Assembly (NCBI RefSeq): GCF_001613245.1
Contig: NZ_BDBZ01000014.1
Coordinates: 83,668-147,667, forward strand
Source: Nocardia speluncae NBRC 108251
GTDB taxonomy: Bacteria; Actinomycetota; Actinomycetes; Mycobacteriales; Mycobacteriaceae
Reading direction: 5' to 3'
DNA length: 64,000 nt
Position 1 is the first letter of the stretch; each line of letters begins with the position of its first letter. The position numbers and the translations under genes are program-made. This document shows, one piece after another, positions 39,001-47,845 of this stretch. The notes under the pieces are model-generated. The model worked only from the letters and a program-made list of their open reading frames with translations, was not told the DNA's origin and made no database searches.

Positions 39001-39473
39001 AGTACGGCGATACCACCGGGCTGTCGGCGAATCAGTTCTTCTACGGTCTACGGCACGGCGAGGAGCACCGCGTCCAGCTGGAGAAGGGCGTCATCCTGCT
39101 GATCGGGCTGGAAGCCATTGCCGAACCGGACGAACGCGGTATGCGCACGGTGATGTGCATTCTCAACGGGCAGCTGCGCCCGGTCTCGGTGCGGGATCGC
39201 TCCATTGCCAGTGAGATCCCGGCTGCGGAGAAGGCCGATAAGAACAATCCGCACCATATCGCCGCGCCCTTCGCCGGTGTCGTCACCCTGACCGTCGCCG
39301 AGGGTGATCGAGTCGCCGCCGGCGATACGATCGCGACTATCGAGGCCATGAAGATGGAGGCGGCCATCACCGCGCCGCGCGGGGGAGTGGTGGGCCGGGT
39401 TGCCATCACCCAGGTGCAGCAGGTCGAGGGCGGTGACCTGCTGATCGAACTGGGCGGACGCGAATCCGAATGA
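36075..39473 (+). CDS. pyc: Pyruvate carboxylase
   Basis: Pyc is a biotin enzyme making oxaloacetate from pyruvate, bicarbonate and ATP, replenishing the citric-acid cycle. The 1132-aa single chain has a biotin carboxylase domain (residues 1-455; ATP-grasp, EMNPRIQVEHTVTEEIT near 293), a carboxyltransferase domain (about 525-800; DTTFRDAHQSLLATR with metal-binding Asp), and a C-terminal biotinyl domain with the AMKM motif and biotinylated Lys1093. rsmD overlaps the stop codon. The frame is open upstream of ATG 36075, but the ATG starts the conserved MFSKVLVANRGEIA. Confidence 0.97.
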   Translation: MFSKVLVANRGEIAIRAFRAAYELGIGTVAVFPHEDRNSVHRLKADEAYEIGEEGHPVRAYLSVEAIIEAAKTAGADAIYPGYGFLSENPDLAAACAQEGITFIGPSAEVLELAGNKARAIAAAKAAGLPVLNSSAPSADVGELLAAAESMEFPVFVKAVAGGGGRGMRRVQAREQLREAIEAASREAESAFGDATVFLEQAVVNPRHIEVQILADTHGNVMHLFERDCSLQRRHQKVIELAPAPNLDPALRDRICADAVAFARQIGYSCAGTVEFLLDERGNHVFIEMNPRIQVEHTVTEEITDVDLVQSQLRIAAGESLDDLGLSQDKVTIRGAALQCRITTEDPANGFRPDTGRITAYRTPGGAGIRLDGGANLGAEIGAYFDSMLVKLTCRGRDFPAAVARARRALMEFRIRGVTTNIQFLLAVLDDPDFRAGRVTTSFIDERPQLLSLREPADRGTKILNYLADVTVNKPHGARPTAVYPHDKLPAIDLSVPPPDGSRQKLLTLGPEGFARALREQKAVGVTDTTFRDAHQSLLATRVRTNGLLDVAGHVARLTPELLSVECWGGATYDVALRFLYEDPWERLAALREAMPNICLQMLLRGRNTVGYTPYPERVTRAFVAEATETGIDIFRIFDALNNVDQMRPAIDAVRETRTAVAEVALSYTGDLADPDEKLYTLDYYLKLAEQIVDAGAHVLAIKDMAGLLRAPAAAKLVTALRSNFDLPVHVHTHDTPGGQLATYLAAWQAGADAVDGASAAMAGTTSQPALSAIVAAAAHSEHDTGLNLGNVCDLEPYWEALRKVYAPFESGLPAPTGRVYTHEIPGGQLSNLRQQAIALGLGDRFEEVEAKYAAADRLLGRLIKVTPSSKVVGDLALSLVGSGIEIEDFAADPGRYDIPDSVIGFLRGELGTPAGGWPEPFREKALAGRSAAKPETPLTAADEAGLAGTSQERRATLNRLLFPAPTAEFLAHREKYGDTTGLSANQFFYGLRHGEEHRVQLEKGVILLIGLEAIAEPDERGMRTVMCILNGQLRPVSVRDRSIASEIPAAEKADKNNPHHIAAPFAGVVTLTVAEGDRVAAGDTIATIEAMKMEAAITAPRGGVVGRVAITQVQQVEGGDLLIELGGRESE

Positions 39474-40063
39474 CCCGGATCGTCGCCGGAACGGCCGGCG
39501 GGCGGCGCCTGCGGGTACCGCCCGCCGGGACCCGGCCCACCTCGGACCGGGTGCGGGAGGCGCTGTTCTCCTCGATCGAGGCCCGGATGGATCTGGACGG
39601 CGTCCGCGTACTCGATCTGTACGCGGGGTCGGGTGCGCTGGGGCTCGAGGCGTTGTCCCGTGGCGCCGGGGCCGCGTTGCTGGTCGAATCGGATCGGCGG
39701 GCGGCGGCGGTGCTGCGCGGCAATATCTCGGATCTTGGGCTGAGGGCCGCGCAGGTGCGGGTCGGTGCGGTGGCGCAGGTGCTGGCGCAGGCCGGTTCGG
39801 GCGATTTCGACCTGGTCTTCGCCGATCCGCCCTACGATCTGCCTACCGCGGCCGTCGAGAGGGATATCGGCGCGCTGGCCGCCTACGGCTGGCTGGCCGA
39901 GGATGCGCTGATGCTCGTCGAACGATCCGCCCGTTCGGCGGAGATTGCGTGGCCGGCGGGGTTCGCCGGGCGTGCGCCGAAACGCTACGGGGAAACCCGG
40001 ATCGAGTCCGCCGTATACGTCGGCGCCGGCGCGGTGGATTCCGCTGCACCTGCTAGCGTCTGA
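39470..40063 (+). CDS. rsmD: 16S rRNA (guanine966-N2)-methyltransferase
   Basis: RsmD methylates G966 of 16S rRNA in the assembled small subunit. The 197-aa SAM-dependent enzyme has RIVAGTAGGRRLRVP, the SAM motif DLYAGSGALGLEALSRGA near residue 47 and the catalytic FADPPYDLP near 121. The ATG overlaps the pyc stop in ATGA. coaD starts 3 bp after it, so pyc-rsmD-coaD form one unit. Confidence 0.95.
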   Translation: MTRIVAGTAGGRRLRVPPAGTRPTSDRVREALFSSIEARMDLDGVRVLDLYAGSGALGLEALSRGAGAALLVESDRRAAAVLRGNISDLGLRAAQVRVGAVAQVLAQAGSGDFDLVFADPPYDLPTAAVERDIGALAAYGWLAEDALMLVERSARSAEIAWPAGFAGRAPKRYGETRIESAVYVGAGAVDSAAPASV

Positions 40064-40066
40064 GTC

Positions 40067-40552
40067 ATGGCAGGAGCATTGTGCCCGGGCTCGTTCGATC
40101 CGGTGACCAACGGCCACCTCGATGTATTCCGCCGGGTGGCGGCCCAGTTCGACGAGGTCGTCGTCACGGTGAATGTGAACAAGAAGAAACAAGGCATGTT
40201 CAGCATCGAAGAGCGCATGGAGATGTTGCGCGATGCCACCGCCGATCTGCCGAATGTGCGGGTCGCGTCCTGGGCCGGCCTGACCGTCGACTTCGCCCGG
40301 GAGCAGGGGATCTCCGCGATCGTCAAGGGTCTGCGCGATGCCGGGGATTTCGGCTACGAACTGCAGATGGCGCAGATGAACAAGAAGCTCGCCGGGGTGG
40401 ACACCTTCTTCATTGCCACCAACCCGGCGTTCAGCTATCTGTCCAGCTCACTGGTCAAGGAAGTGGCGGCGTTCGGCGGCGATGTCAGCGATATGCTGCC
40501 GCCGCTGGTGCACAAGCGTCTACTGGACCGGCTCGCCGAGCGCGCCGGCTGA
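40067..40552 (+). CDS. coaD: Phosphopantetheine adenylyltransferase
   Basis: CoaD adenylylates 4'-phosphopantetheine, the penultimate step of coenzyme A synthesis. The 161-aa protein has the nucleotidyltransferase motif [16 protein letters not shown] near residue 7 and the C-terminal [17 protein letters not shown] that binds ATP. The gene ends flush against the converging GtrA-family gene: the two stop codons are adjacent with no spacer. Confidence 0.97.
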   Translation: MAGALCPGSFDPVTNGHLDVFRRVAAQFDEVVVTVNVNKKKQGMFSIEERMEMLRDATADLPNVRVASWAGLTVDFAREQGISAIVKGLRDAGDFGYELQMAQMNKKLAGVDTFFIATNPAFSYLSSSLVKEVAAFGGDVSDMLPPLVHKRLLDRLAERAG

Positions 40553-41095
40553 TCACTCACGGGCGGCGCTCACTTCCCGGGCCCGCCGCAGCGGCCGGAA
40601 CACCAGGCCGCGCAGCGCCAGGAAGCGTAGCCCGCCCACGGCGGCGCTGATCGCCAGCACGCCTGCGGCCTGCACCGGTTGGGCCATCGTGGGGGCGAGA
40701 ACTTCCAGTGCGGCGAGGGCCGCCGTACTGATTCCCAGGCCGAGCAGCGCCAGGCCGCCGCCCTCCCACTGCGCGGTGAACCAGCCCACCCGCTCGGCCG
40801 CGTGGAAGGTGAGGCGGCGGTGCAGTTCGTTGGCCAGGACCGTGCTCACCACCGAACCTGCGACATTGGCCAGCAGGGTGCCTGCGCCGGCCAGGCTGAG
40901 GAAGAGCAGGACGTAGGAGATATTGCTCAGGCCGCCCACCAGTGCGAACCGGATCAACTGTGGAAATGCCCGGTCGCCGCGCAGATACCGGAGCAGGCGC
41001 TGCTGCCAGGCCACCGGGTCGATGTGTTCCGGCCAATCGATATCCAGATCCCCGGCGGACACTGCCCTGGAGGAGGGCAGTTGCAGGATGGTCAT
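40553..41095 (-). CDS. GtrA-family membrane protein
   Basis: This 180-aa protein has about 45 hydrophilic residues, then four transmembrane helices between about 47 and 165, the GtrA layout (FALVGGLSNISYVLLFLSLAG; FGGL-like AAVGGLRFLALRGLVF at the end). The family moves polyprenyl-linked sugars or assists cell-wall glycan assembly; in mycobacteria Rv3789 is such a member acting in arabinan metabolism. Conserved residues LANELHRRLTFH lie between helices 2 and 3. The actual substrate is unknown. Confidence 0.85.
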   Translation of the reverse strand: MTILQLPSSRAVSAGDLDIDWPEHIDPVAWQQRLLRYLRGDRAFPQLIRFALVGGLSNISYVLLFLSLAGAGTLLANVAGSVVSTVLANELHRRLTFHAAERVGWFTAQWEGGGLALLGLGISTAALAALEVLAPTMAQPVQAAGVLAISAAVGGLRFLALRGLVFRPLRRAREVSAARE

Positions 41096-41320
41096 GGGCG
41101 GTTCCGATCGGGCAAGGGTCAGGCGGTCGATCGCGGTGCGATACGACTCCTACGAATTTAACATCAAGCGGAGAAGTCGTCTCCAGTTGATCCCCCGGAA
41201 GTCTGTGGATATCCGCCGGAAGTAGCGACACACCGAAAGTTGGCTCGGCTCAGCCGACGGGCCGGGGCACACTGGGAACGGCGTGATATTTCGCCGATCG
41301 TCAGCAGGAGGGCACTGAGC

Positions 41321-42067
41321 ATGTACCGGGTATTCGAGGCGCTCGACGAACTGGTCGCCATAGTCGAGGAGGCACGCGGGATACCCGCGACGCGTAACTG
41401 CATCGTCCCGCGTCCGGAAACGCTCGATCTGCTCGACGATGTGCGTGACGCACTGCCGGCCGAGATCGACGATGCCCAGGATGTGCTCGACCATCGTGAC
41501 AAGATCGTCGACGACGCCCGCGGTCTGGCCGAGGAAACTGTCCGTACCGCCGACGAACAGGCCACCACCGCCGTGGCCGACGCCCGCGCCGAAGCCGACA
41601 GGATCCTCGCCGAGGCGAAGGCGCATGCCGACCGCATGGTCGCCGAGGCCACCGCGCATGCCGACCGGATGGTCGATACCGCCACGAACGAAGCACAGCG
41701 CCTGGTCGCCGACGCCAAGGCCGAATACGAATCGGTCACCGGCCGGGCCCGCGCCGAAGCCGACCGGATGGGCGAAGCCGGCCGGGCCTCCTACGACCGG
41801 TCGGTGGCCGACGGTCAGGCCGAACAGCGGCGCCTGGTGGAGGAGACCGAGGTCGTGCGGTCCGCGCACGCGGAATCGGCCCGGTTGATCGATACCGCGC
41901 AGGCCGACGCCGACCGGATGCGGGCCGACTGCGACCACTACGTCGACAGCAAGCTCGCCGAATTCGAAGAGACCCTCGGCGGCGCCCTGCGCACCGTGGG
42001 CCGCGGTCGTCAGCAGTTGCGCAACGGATCGGGAGTGCCGGACTATGCGGGGGAGTTCCGCCGCTAG
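41321..42067 (+). CDS. sepIVA: SepIVA-like DivIVA-domain septation protein
   Basis: This 248-aa, largely alpha-helical protein begins MYRVFEALDELVAIVEEARGIP and continues as a long coiled coil with Ala/Glu/Arg-rich repeats (ADRMVAEATAHADRMV and similar, residues about 75-200). Position (next to DUF177, rpmF and rnc) and length match Rv2927c, SepIVA, which helps coordinate septation and polar growth in mycobacteria. A strong AGGAGGG site precedes ATG 41321. The orthology is inferred from start sequence, length and context. Confidence 0.87.
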   Translation: MYRVFEALDELVAIVEEARGIPATRNCIVPRPETLDLLDDVRDALPAEIDDAQDVLDHRDKIVDDARGLAEETVRTADEQATTAVADARAEADRILAEAKAHADRMVAEATAHADRMVDTATNEAQRLVADAKAEYESVTGRARAEADRMGEAGRASYDRSVADGQAEQRRLVEETEVVRSAHAESARLIDTAQADADRMRADCDHYVDSKLAEFEETLGGALRTVGRGRQQLRNGSGVPDYAGEFRR

Positions 42068-42177
42068 CCACCGGACAATTTTGCAGGTAACCGCCCGTTT
42101 CGCGTACTGTGGTGTGGTTGCTCGCCGAATCCGGCCCATACCCTGATACCCCGAACGACCCAGTGGAGTGTTCTTCG

Positions 42178-42834
42178 ATGCCTGCCGATACAACCGCGCG
42201 CTCGCGTTCCGGTGCACGCCGTGCGCACGACGCGGGTTTCGTGCTGGATATCCGCAGTCTCGGTCGCGCCCCGGGATCCATGCGCAAACTGCGGCGAACC
42301 GTCACCACCTCCGAACAGCTCGGCCTGGACCTGATCGCCGTACCGGCCGGTTCCGAGGTCGAGCTGGATCTGCGCTTGCAGTCGGTTTCGGAGGGAGTGC
42401 TCGTCACCGGAACCGTCACCGCGCCGGTGGCCGGTGAATGCTCGCGCTGCCTGGAACAGTTCACCGATTCGGTCGACGTCTCGCTGACCGAACTGTTCGC
42501 CTACCCGGACAGCGCCACGGATAAGACCGCGTCCGACGACGAGATCTACCGGATGGACGACGACCTCATCGACCTCGAACCCCTGGTCGTCGACCAGCTC
42601 GGCATCGAATTGCCGCTGCAGCCGCTGTGCACGCCCGACTGCGCCGGGCTGTGCCCGGAATGCGGGGTTCGGATGGCGATTGCAGGATCCGATCATGGGC
42701 ATGAGATACTGGATCCCCGCTGGGCCGGGCTGGCGAAATTCGCCTCCGGATCGCCTGGCAGCGGCAGCCCCGAGGGTGCGGCCACCGGAGATCATTCCGT
42801 AGACATTGCACGTAACAGCACAGAGGAGAAGTAG
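42178..42834 (+). CDS. DUF177 (YceD) protein
   Basis: This 218-aa protein belongs to the YceD/DUF177 family, encoded before rpmF in most bacteria and linked to rRNA processing. Two cysteine pairs are present: CSRCLEQF near residue 83 and [13 protein letters not shown] near 150, probably binding zinc. The C-terminal 50 residues are a Gly/Ser/Ala-rich extension. ATG 42178 follows GGAG; the frame is open further up. rpmF begins 2 bp after the stop. Confidence 0.88.
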   Translation: MPADTTARSRSGARRAHDAGFVLDIRSLGRAPGSMRKLRRTVTTSEQLGLDLIAVPAGSEVELDLRLQSVSEGVLVTGTVTAPVAGECSRCLEQFTDSVDVSLTELFAYPDSATDKTASDDEIYRMDDDLIDLEPLVVDQLGIELPLQPLCTPDCAGLCPECGVRMAIAGSDHGHEILDPRWAGLAKFASGSPGSGSPEGAATGDHSVDIARNSTEEK

Positions 42835-42836
42835 TC

Positions 42837-43019
42837 GTGGCCGTTCCCAAGCGCCGGATGTCCCGTTCCAATACCCGGTCTCGGCGCAGCCAGTGGAAGG
42901 CCGTCGCGCCTACGCTGATCACCTGCCCGAACCGGGCCTGCGGTCAGAAGACCCCGCCGCATATCGCGTGCCCCTCCTGCGGTACCTACAAGGGCCGCCA
43001 GGTCGCCCCGGCCGTCTGA
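42837..43019 (+). CDS. rpmF: 50S ribosomal protein L32
   Basis: L32 is a 60-aa ribosomal protein beginning [20 protein letters not shown]. The cysteines in TCPNRACG and IACPSCG form a zinc ribbon, the zinc-bound form. GTG 42837 has GAGGAG within 10 nt. It lies between DUF177 and rnc, a conserved order. Confidence 0.96.
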   Translation: MAVPKRRMSRSNTRSRRSQWKAVAPTLITCPNRACGQKTPPHIACPSCGTYKGRQVAPAV

Positions 43020-43033
43020 TCCCCGGTCGACCA

Positions 43034-43756
43034 TTGACCGCGGGCAAAGACGAACCCGGCGAGCGGCCGGATCAAGCGAGTTTGCTCGCCGCCCTGGGTG
43101 TCGAGATAGAGCCCGAGCTGCTTCGTCTCGCCTTGACTCATCGCTCGTACGCGTACGAAAACGGTGGGCTGCCGACCAATGAGCGGCTCGAATTCCTCGG
43201 CGATTCGGTCCTCGGACTGAGTATCACCGAACGGCTCTATCACGAGCATCCGGAAAAATCCGAGGGCGAACTGGCAAAGCTGCGCGCGAGTGTGGTGAAT
43301 ATGCACGCTCTCGCCGAAGTGGCCCGGAAGCTGGGCGAGAGCGGTCTGGGCGAGCATCTGCTGCTCGGTAAAGGTGAGGAACTCACCGGAGGCCGGGACA
43401 AACCCAGCATCCTGGCCGACGGTATGGAGTCGCTGCTCGGTGCCGTGCATCTCGAGCACGGTATCGACGTGGCGCGTGAGGTCGTGTTGCGGTTGTTCGC
43501 CGAACTGCTCGAACGCGGTCCACGGATGGGTGCCGGGCTGGATTTCAAGACCAGCCTGCAGGAACTGACCGCCGAACGCGGTCTGGGCGTGCCCAGCTAC
43601 GAGATCACCTCCACCGGGCCCGACCACGACAAAGAGTTCACCGCGACCACCGTGATCGCCGGCGACGCCTACGGGCAGGGTGTCGGACGGTCGAAGAAGG
43701 AAGCGGAGCAGAAGGCGGCGGGCGCGGCCTACCGTGCGTTGACCGGCGAAACCTGA
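43034..43756 (+). CDS. rnc: Ribonuclease III
   Basis: RNase III cleaves double-stranded RNA, including the 30S rRNA precursor. The 240-aa protein has the signature [16 protein letters not shown] near residue 50 with catalytic acids, and a C-terminal dsRNA-binding domain (about 165-238, ending [19 protein letters not shown]). The best start is TTG 43034; there is no ATG or GTG close by and no clear ribosome site, so it may be translated by coupling to rpmF, 14 bp upstream. mutM begins 1 bp after its stop. Confidence 0.94.
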   Translation: MTAGKDEPGERPDQASLLAALGVEIEPELLRLALTHRSYAYENGGLPTNERLEFLGDSVLGLSITERLYHEHPEKSEGELAKLRASVVNMHALAEVARKLGESGLGEHLLLGKGEELTGGRDKPSILADGMESLLGAVHLEHGIDVAREVVLRLFAELLERGPRMGAGLDFKTSLQELTAERGLGVPSYEITSTGPDHDKEFTATTVIAGDAYGQGVGRSKKEAEQKAAGAAYRALTGET

Positions 43757-43757
43757 G

Positions 43758-44645
43758 GTGCCCGAGCTTCCCGAAGTAGAGGTCGTTCGCCGCGGCCTGG
43801 CCGAGCATCTGGGCGGCCGGACCGTGGCATCGGTCACCGTCACGCATCCGCGTTCCGTGCGCCGGCATCTGGCCGGTGCCGCCGATATGGCGGCCCGGCT
43901 GACCGGTCTGACGGTGGCCGCTGCCCGGCGCCGCGGGAAATATCTGTGGCTCACCTTCGATGAACCCACCGGCGACCCCGCGGATACCGCGCTGGTCGTC
44001 CATCTGGGGATGAGCGGGCAGATGTTGGTGCAGCCGGCGGGCGCGCCGGTCGAGAAGCATGCGCATATCCGGGCGACCCTCGACGACGGCCGGGAGTTGC
44101 GGTTCGTCGATCAGCGCACATTCGGCGGCTGGGTGCTGGCACCACTGAAAGAGGTGGACGGTGACCTGCTCCCCGATCTGCTCGCCCATATCGCCCGCGA
44201 CCCGCTCGATCCCCGCTTCGACGCCGAGCGGGTGGTCGCTGTGCTGCGGACCAAGCAGACCGAGATCAAACGGGTGCTGCTGGATCAGGCAGTGGTCTCC
44301 GGTATCGGCAATATCTACGCCGACGAGGCATTGTGGCGGGCGCAGGTCCACGGTGGCCGGACGGCCGCGGGACTCACCCGTCCAGTGTTGCGGCGGCTGT
44401 TGGCCGAGGCCGCGGCGGTGATGAACGATGCATTGGCTGCGGGGGGTACCTCGTTCGACGCACTGTATGTGAATGTCAACGGCGAATCCGGCTACTTCGA
44501 GCGCGCCCTGGCTGTGTACGGGCGCGGTGACCGGGCCTGCCCGCGCTGCGGTGCGGTGATCATCCGGGAGAAGTTCATGAACCGGTCGTCCTTCTCGTGC
44601 CCGCGGTGTCAACCTCCGGCACGGCCCCGCCGAACCGCGTCGTAG
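43758..44645 (+). CDS. mutM: Formamidopyrimidine-DNA glycosylase
   Basis: MutM (Fpg) removes 8-oxoguanine and formamidopyrimidines and nicks the abasic site. The 295-aa protein starts [14 protein letters not shown] (Pro2 nucleophile, Glu3), has the helix-two-turn-helix region ([18 protein letters not shown] near residue 175), and a C-terminal zinc finger [14 protein letters not shown]...[11 protein letters not shown] 43758 is fixed by the required N-terminal proline. It is co-transcribed with rnc. Confidence 0.97.
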   Translation: MPELPEVEVVRRGLAEHLGGRTVASVTVTHPRSVRRHLAGAADMAARLTGLTVAAARRRGKYLWLTFDEPTGDPADTALVVHLGMSGQMLVQPAGAPVEKHAHIRATLDDGRELRFVDQRTFGGWVLAPLKEVDGDLLPDLLAHIARDPLDPRFDAERVVAVLRTKQTEIKRVLLDQAVVSGIGNIYADEALWRAQVHGGRTAAGLTRPVLRRLLAEAAAVMNDALAAGGTSFDALYVNVNGESGYFERALAVYGRGDRACPRCGAVIIREKFMNRSSFSCPRCQPPARPRRTAS

Positions 44646-44725
44646 ACCTCTCGCGGCGGCACCCCGCGGCGGGTTACGGTTTTCTCGGCCGAGATCGTCG
44701 ATCCGGTCGGCCCGGGAAGGACGCC

Positions 44726-45307
44726 ATGCGCAAGCTCACCTACTTCGTCGCCGCCACGATGGACGGGTTCATCGCCACCGAGGGCGGCGCGGTCGATTTC
44801 TTCCCGGTCGGTGGCGATCACGGCCCCACGATCACCGCACAGTATCCGGAGACTGTGCCGTCCGAAGTGCGCCGCGCGCTCGGTATCGACGCCCGCAATG
44901 CCAACTTCGACACCGTGATCATGGGCCGGAAAACCTACGATTTCGGCGTGCGCACCGGCACGGCCAGCCCATACGCACATCTGCGGCAATTCGTGGTGTC
45001 GACGACGCTCACCGCGGCGCCCGATCCGGCCGTCGAACTCATCGGCGCCGACCCGCTCGCCCGGGTGCGTGAACTCAAACGCGAGCAGGGACCCGGGATC
45101 TGGCTCTGCGGCGGCGGCCATCTGGCCCAGGACCTGTTGCCCGAGATAGACCAGATCTTCCTCAAACTGCATCCGATCGTGCTGGGGCGGGGCCGGGCGC
45201 TGTTCGGCAGCGGCCCGCGACTGCCCGAACCCCTGGAATTCCGTGTTATCACCAGTCAGGTCTTCGACGACGGTGTCGCCTTCGTCAAGTACCGAAGGGC
45301 TCGCTGA
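44726..45307 (+). CDS. Dihydrofolate reductase-like (RibD C-terminal family) protein
   Basis: This 193-aa protein has the reductase fold shared by DHFR and RibD C-termini: LTYFVAATMDGFIATEGG at the start, DTVIMGRKTYDFG near 75, and GIWLCGGGHLAQDLLPEIDQIFLKLHPIVLGRGRALF near 130. Members of this YyaP/YwjB group are NADPH-type reductases of unknown substrate. ATG 44726 follows GGAAGG at about 7 nt. Not a replacement for folA as far as can be seen. Confidence 0.87.
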   Translation: MRKLTYFVAATMDGFIATEGGAVDFFPVGGDHGPTITAQYPETVPSEVRRALGIDARNANFDTVIMGRKTYDFGVRTGTASPYAHLRQFVVSTTLTAAPDPAVELIGADPLARVRELKREQGPGIWLCGGGHLAQDLLPEIDQIFLKLHPIVLGRGRALFGSGPRLPEPLEFRVITSQVFDDGVAFVKYRRAR

Positions 45308-45310
45308 GCC

Positions 45311-46369
45311 GTGTCCGGCGAGGCGCCGGAAACCACCGGACGGCCCGCGCCGGGGCCGGTGGCGGCGCTACGCGAAATCGGCTTCTGGCTCGAACGGGCT
45401 CGCGAGAAAACACATCGGGTCAAGGCGTACCGGCGGGCCGCCGATATTGTCGCCGGTCTCGGCGACGAGGAGATACGGCGGCGCCGGGCAGCCGGGAGCT
45501 GGCAGGAGCTGGCAGGGATCGGCCCCAAGACCGCGGCAGTGATCGAGGCGGCCTGCGAAGGAGTCGTGCCGCGCTATCTCACCGAGCTGCGGGCCGCGGC
45601 GCGGCCGATCGGGGCCGCGGGTATCGAGCTGCGCACCCGGTTGCGCGGTGATCTGCACACCCATTCGGACTGGTCCGACGGTGGGAGCCCGATCGCGGAG
45701 ATGATGGGTTGCGCGGCCGCCCTGGGGCACGAGTACTGCGCGCTGACCGATCATTCACCGCGGCTCACCGTCGCGAACGGTCTTTCCGCGCAGCGGTTGC
45801 GCCGTCAGCTCGACGTGGTCGCCGAAGTGAATGCCGAGCTGGCGCCGTTCCGGGTGCTCACCGGGATCGAGGTCGATATTCTCGGCGACGGCAGCCTGGA
45901 CCAGGACGCCGATCTGCTCGCCGAACTCGATATCGTCGTCGCCAGCGTGCATTCACGGCTACGCGACGACCGCGACACCATGACGCGGCGCATGGTGTAC
46001 GCGGTGGCGAACCCCAATGTGGACATCCTCGGACACTGCACCGGACGGCTGGTCGAGGGCGGACGGGGGACGCGGCCCGAATCGGATTTCGACGCCGAGA
46101 TCGTATTCGAGGCCTGCCGCCGCTACGGTACGGCGGTCGAGATCAACAGCCGCCCGGAGCGCCAGGATCCGCCGGAGCGGCTGATCCGGCTCGCGCTCGA
46201 GATGGGGTGCGAGTTCGCGGTCGATACCGATGCGCATGCGCCGGGTCAGCTGGACTGGCAGGGGTATGGCTGTGTCCGGGCCGTCGCCTGTGAGGTAGCG
46301 CCCGACCGGGTCATCAACACTCGTTCGGTGGATGAGCTTCTGGAATGGACGCGGTCGGTCGGCGGCTGA
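45311..46369 (+). CDS. PHP-domain phosphoesterase with helix-hairpin-helix N-terminus
   Basis: The 352-aa protein combines a helix-hairpin-helix DNA-binding part (residues about 20-95, including ELAGIGPKTAAVIEAA) with a PHP metal-dependent phosphoesterase domain (about 110-345: LRGDLHTHSDWSDG, LTDHSPRL, GIEVDILGDGSL, ASVHSRL, ILGHCTGR, DTDAHAP). This resembles the C-terminal half of family X polymerases (PolX) without the polymerase domain. A DNA-repair or histidinol-phosphatase-like role is possible. It starts 3 bp after the reductase-like gene. Confidence 0.87.
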   Translation: MSGEAPETTGRPAPGPVAALREIGFWLERAREKTHRVKAYRRAADIVAGLGDEEIRRRRAAGSWQELAGIGPKTAAVIEAACEGVVPRYLTELRAAARPIGAAGIELRTRLRGDLHTHSDWSDGGSPIAEMMGCAAALGHEYCALTDHSPRLTVANGLSAQRLRRQLDVVAEVNAELAPFRVLTGIEVDILGDGSLDQDADLLAELDIVVASVHSRLRDDRDTMTRRMVYAVANPNVDILGHCTGRLVEGGRGTRPESDFDAEIVFEACRRYGTAVEINSRPERQDPPERLIRLALEMGCEFAVDTDAHAPGQLDWQGYGCVRAVACEVAPDRVINTRSVDELLEWTRSVGG

Positions 46370-46570
46370 GCCGCAGGCGAACCGGGGGCCGACCGGATGT
46401 CGGCACTGCGTCCGAGCCACTCGGGATCAATCCGGCACGGTGGGCGGTGATGCTGGTGTTCCCGCTGTGATTCGGTGCCGTTGCCGGCGGGCGGAACGGT
46501 CGTGCTCATGGTGCTCTTGCTTGCCGCCGCGGCCCCGGCCGACGGTGACCTGTCGGTGTCGGTCGCGATA

Positions 46571-47668
46571 ATGCCCGGTATGCGGGACTTGTCACTGCGC
46601 ACCTTGAACCGGACCTTGCTGGTACGTCAGCATTTGGCGGCCCGGACAGACCTGTCGCCCTACGAGCTGATCCGGCATCTGGTCGCAGTGCAGGGGCAGG
46701 AACCGAATTGGCCCTATATCGGGGTGTGGTCGCGGTTGGGGCGGTTCGATCATCCCGAACTTGCCGCCCTGATGCACGATCGGAAACTTGTCCGGTCCAC
46801 CACGATCCGGCGCACCGTGCATCTGAGTACGGCGGAGGATTTCCGCTGGCTGCGCCCTACAGTTCAGGCGTATATCGCGGGGGCGCTCAATACCGCCTAC
46901 TACCGCGACGAGATCGACGGTATCGAGTTGTCGGAATTGGCCGCCGCAGGGCGGGAAGTGCTGGCGGGCCGGTGGATGTCGCGCGGCGATCTCGGAAAGT
47001 CTCTGGCCGAGCGTTTTCCGCAGCGCCATGCGCGCCGGCTGGCGGAGGCGGTCGAGGTGCTGGTGCCGATGGCGCATGGGGCCGAAACCGGGGAATGGGG
47101 GCGTTGGCGGAACAGATACGTCACCGTCGGCCCGGCCGAGGAGTGGATCGGTGCGCCGCTGGGGCAGGCCGACCCGTCCACGCTGGTCCGGCGCTACCTT
47201 GCGGCGTTCGGCCCGGCGAGCGTCGCCGATATTCAGGCATGGTCGGGCCTCACCAGGCTCGGCGAGGTCGTCACCACGTTGCGTCCGCGGCTGCGGGTGC
47301 TGCGGAGTGCGGAAGGCGCCGAATTGTTCGATCTGCCCGACGCGCCGCTTGCCGATCCGGAACTGCCTGTGCCGGTGCGGTTTCTGCCCGCTTTCGACAA
47401 TGCGCTGCTCGGTTACCGGGACCGGCGCCGGATCATCGCCGAGGAGGACCGCCGGCGGACCTCCCGTGAGGCGTCGGCCGGGGTCCCGGTGTATCTGGTG
47501 GACGGTTTCGTGCACGGCAGGTGGTCACTGCAGGACGCGACACTGCGCATCGAGCCCTGGTATGGGTTCGCGGCAGGCCAGTGGACGCTCGTCGAGGAGG
47601 AGGCCCGGCGGCTGCTGGCATTCGTTTCCGACGGTGGTGCCGGCGACATCGTCGTGGTGGGCAGGTGA
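46571..47668 (+). CDS. Winged-helix DNA glycosylase-like protein (HTH_42, AlkZ-like)
   Basis: This 365-aa protein belongs to the HTH_42 family of AlkZ/YcaQ, glycosylases that unhook bulky alkyl adducts or interstrand crosslinks. The tandem winged-helix N-terminus includes LLVRQHLAARTDLSPYELIRHLVAVQGQEP, in which Q41-x-Q43 matches the catalytic QxQ motif of AlkZ. The C-terminal part contains LPAFDNALLGYRDR and VDGFVHGRW, typical of the family. The substrate is not known. ATG 46571 or the ATG three codons later may be used; the preceding 200 bp is non-coding. Confidence 0.85.
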   Translation: MPGMRDLSLRTLNRTLLVRQHLAARTDLSPYELIRHLVAVQGQEPNWPYIGVWSRLGRFDHPELAALMHDRKLVRSTTIRRTVHLSTAEDFRWLRPTVQAYIAGALNTAYYRDEIDGIELSELAAAGREVLAGRWMSRGDLGKSLAERFPQRHARRLAEAVEVLVPMAHGAETGEWGRWRNRYVTVGPAEEWIGAPLGQADPSTLVRRYLAAFGPASVADIQAWSGLTRLGEVVTTLRPRLRVLRSAEGAELFDLPDAPLADPELPVPVRFLPAFDNALLGYRDRRRIIAEEDRRRTSREASAGVPVYLVDGFVHGRWSLQDATLRIEPWYGFAAGQWTLVEEEARRLLAFVSDGGAGDIVVVGR

Positions 47669-47845
47669 GATCGCCGGCGACCCCGCGCGGGAGGTGAGCG
47701 GCGAATCGACGCCGAGAGCGCGAGCGCATCTACGCGGTCGATGACACTGTGGTGAATGGTGTGCGAACACTCGCCGGGCCGAGTGGGTTTCGCCGTACGG
47801 TTGGCCGAAGAGGGTGACCGACAGAGGTATTGGGGGTGACTGCTG

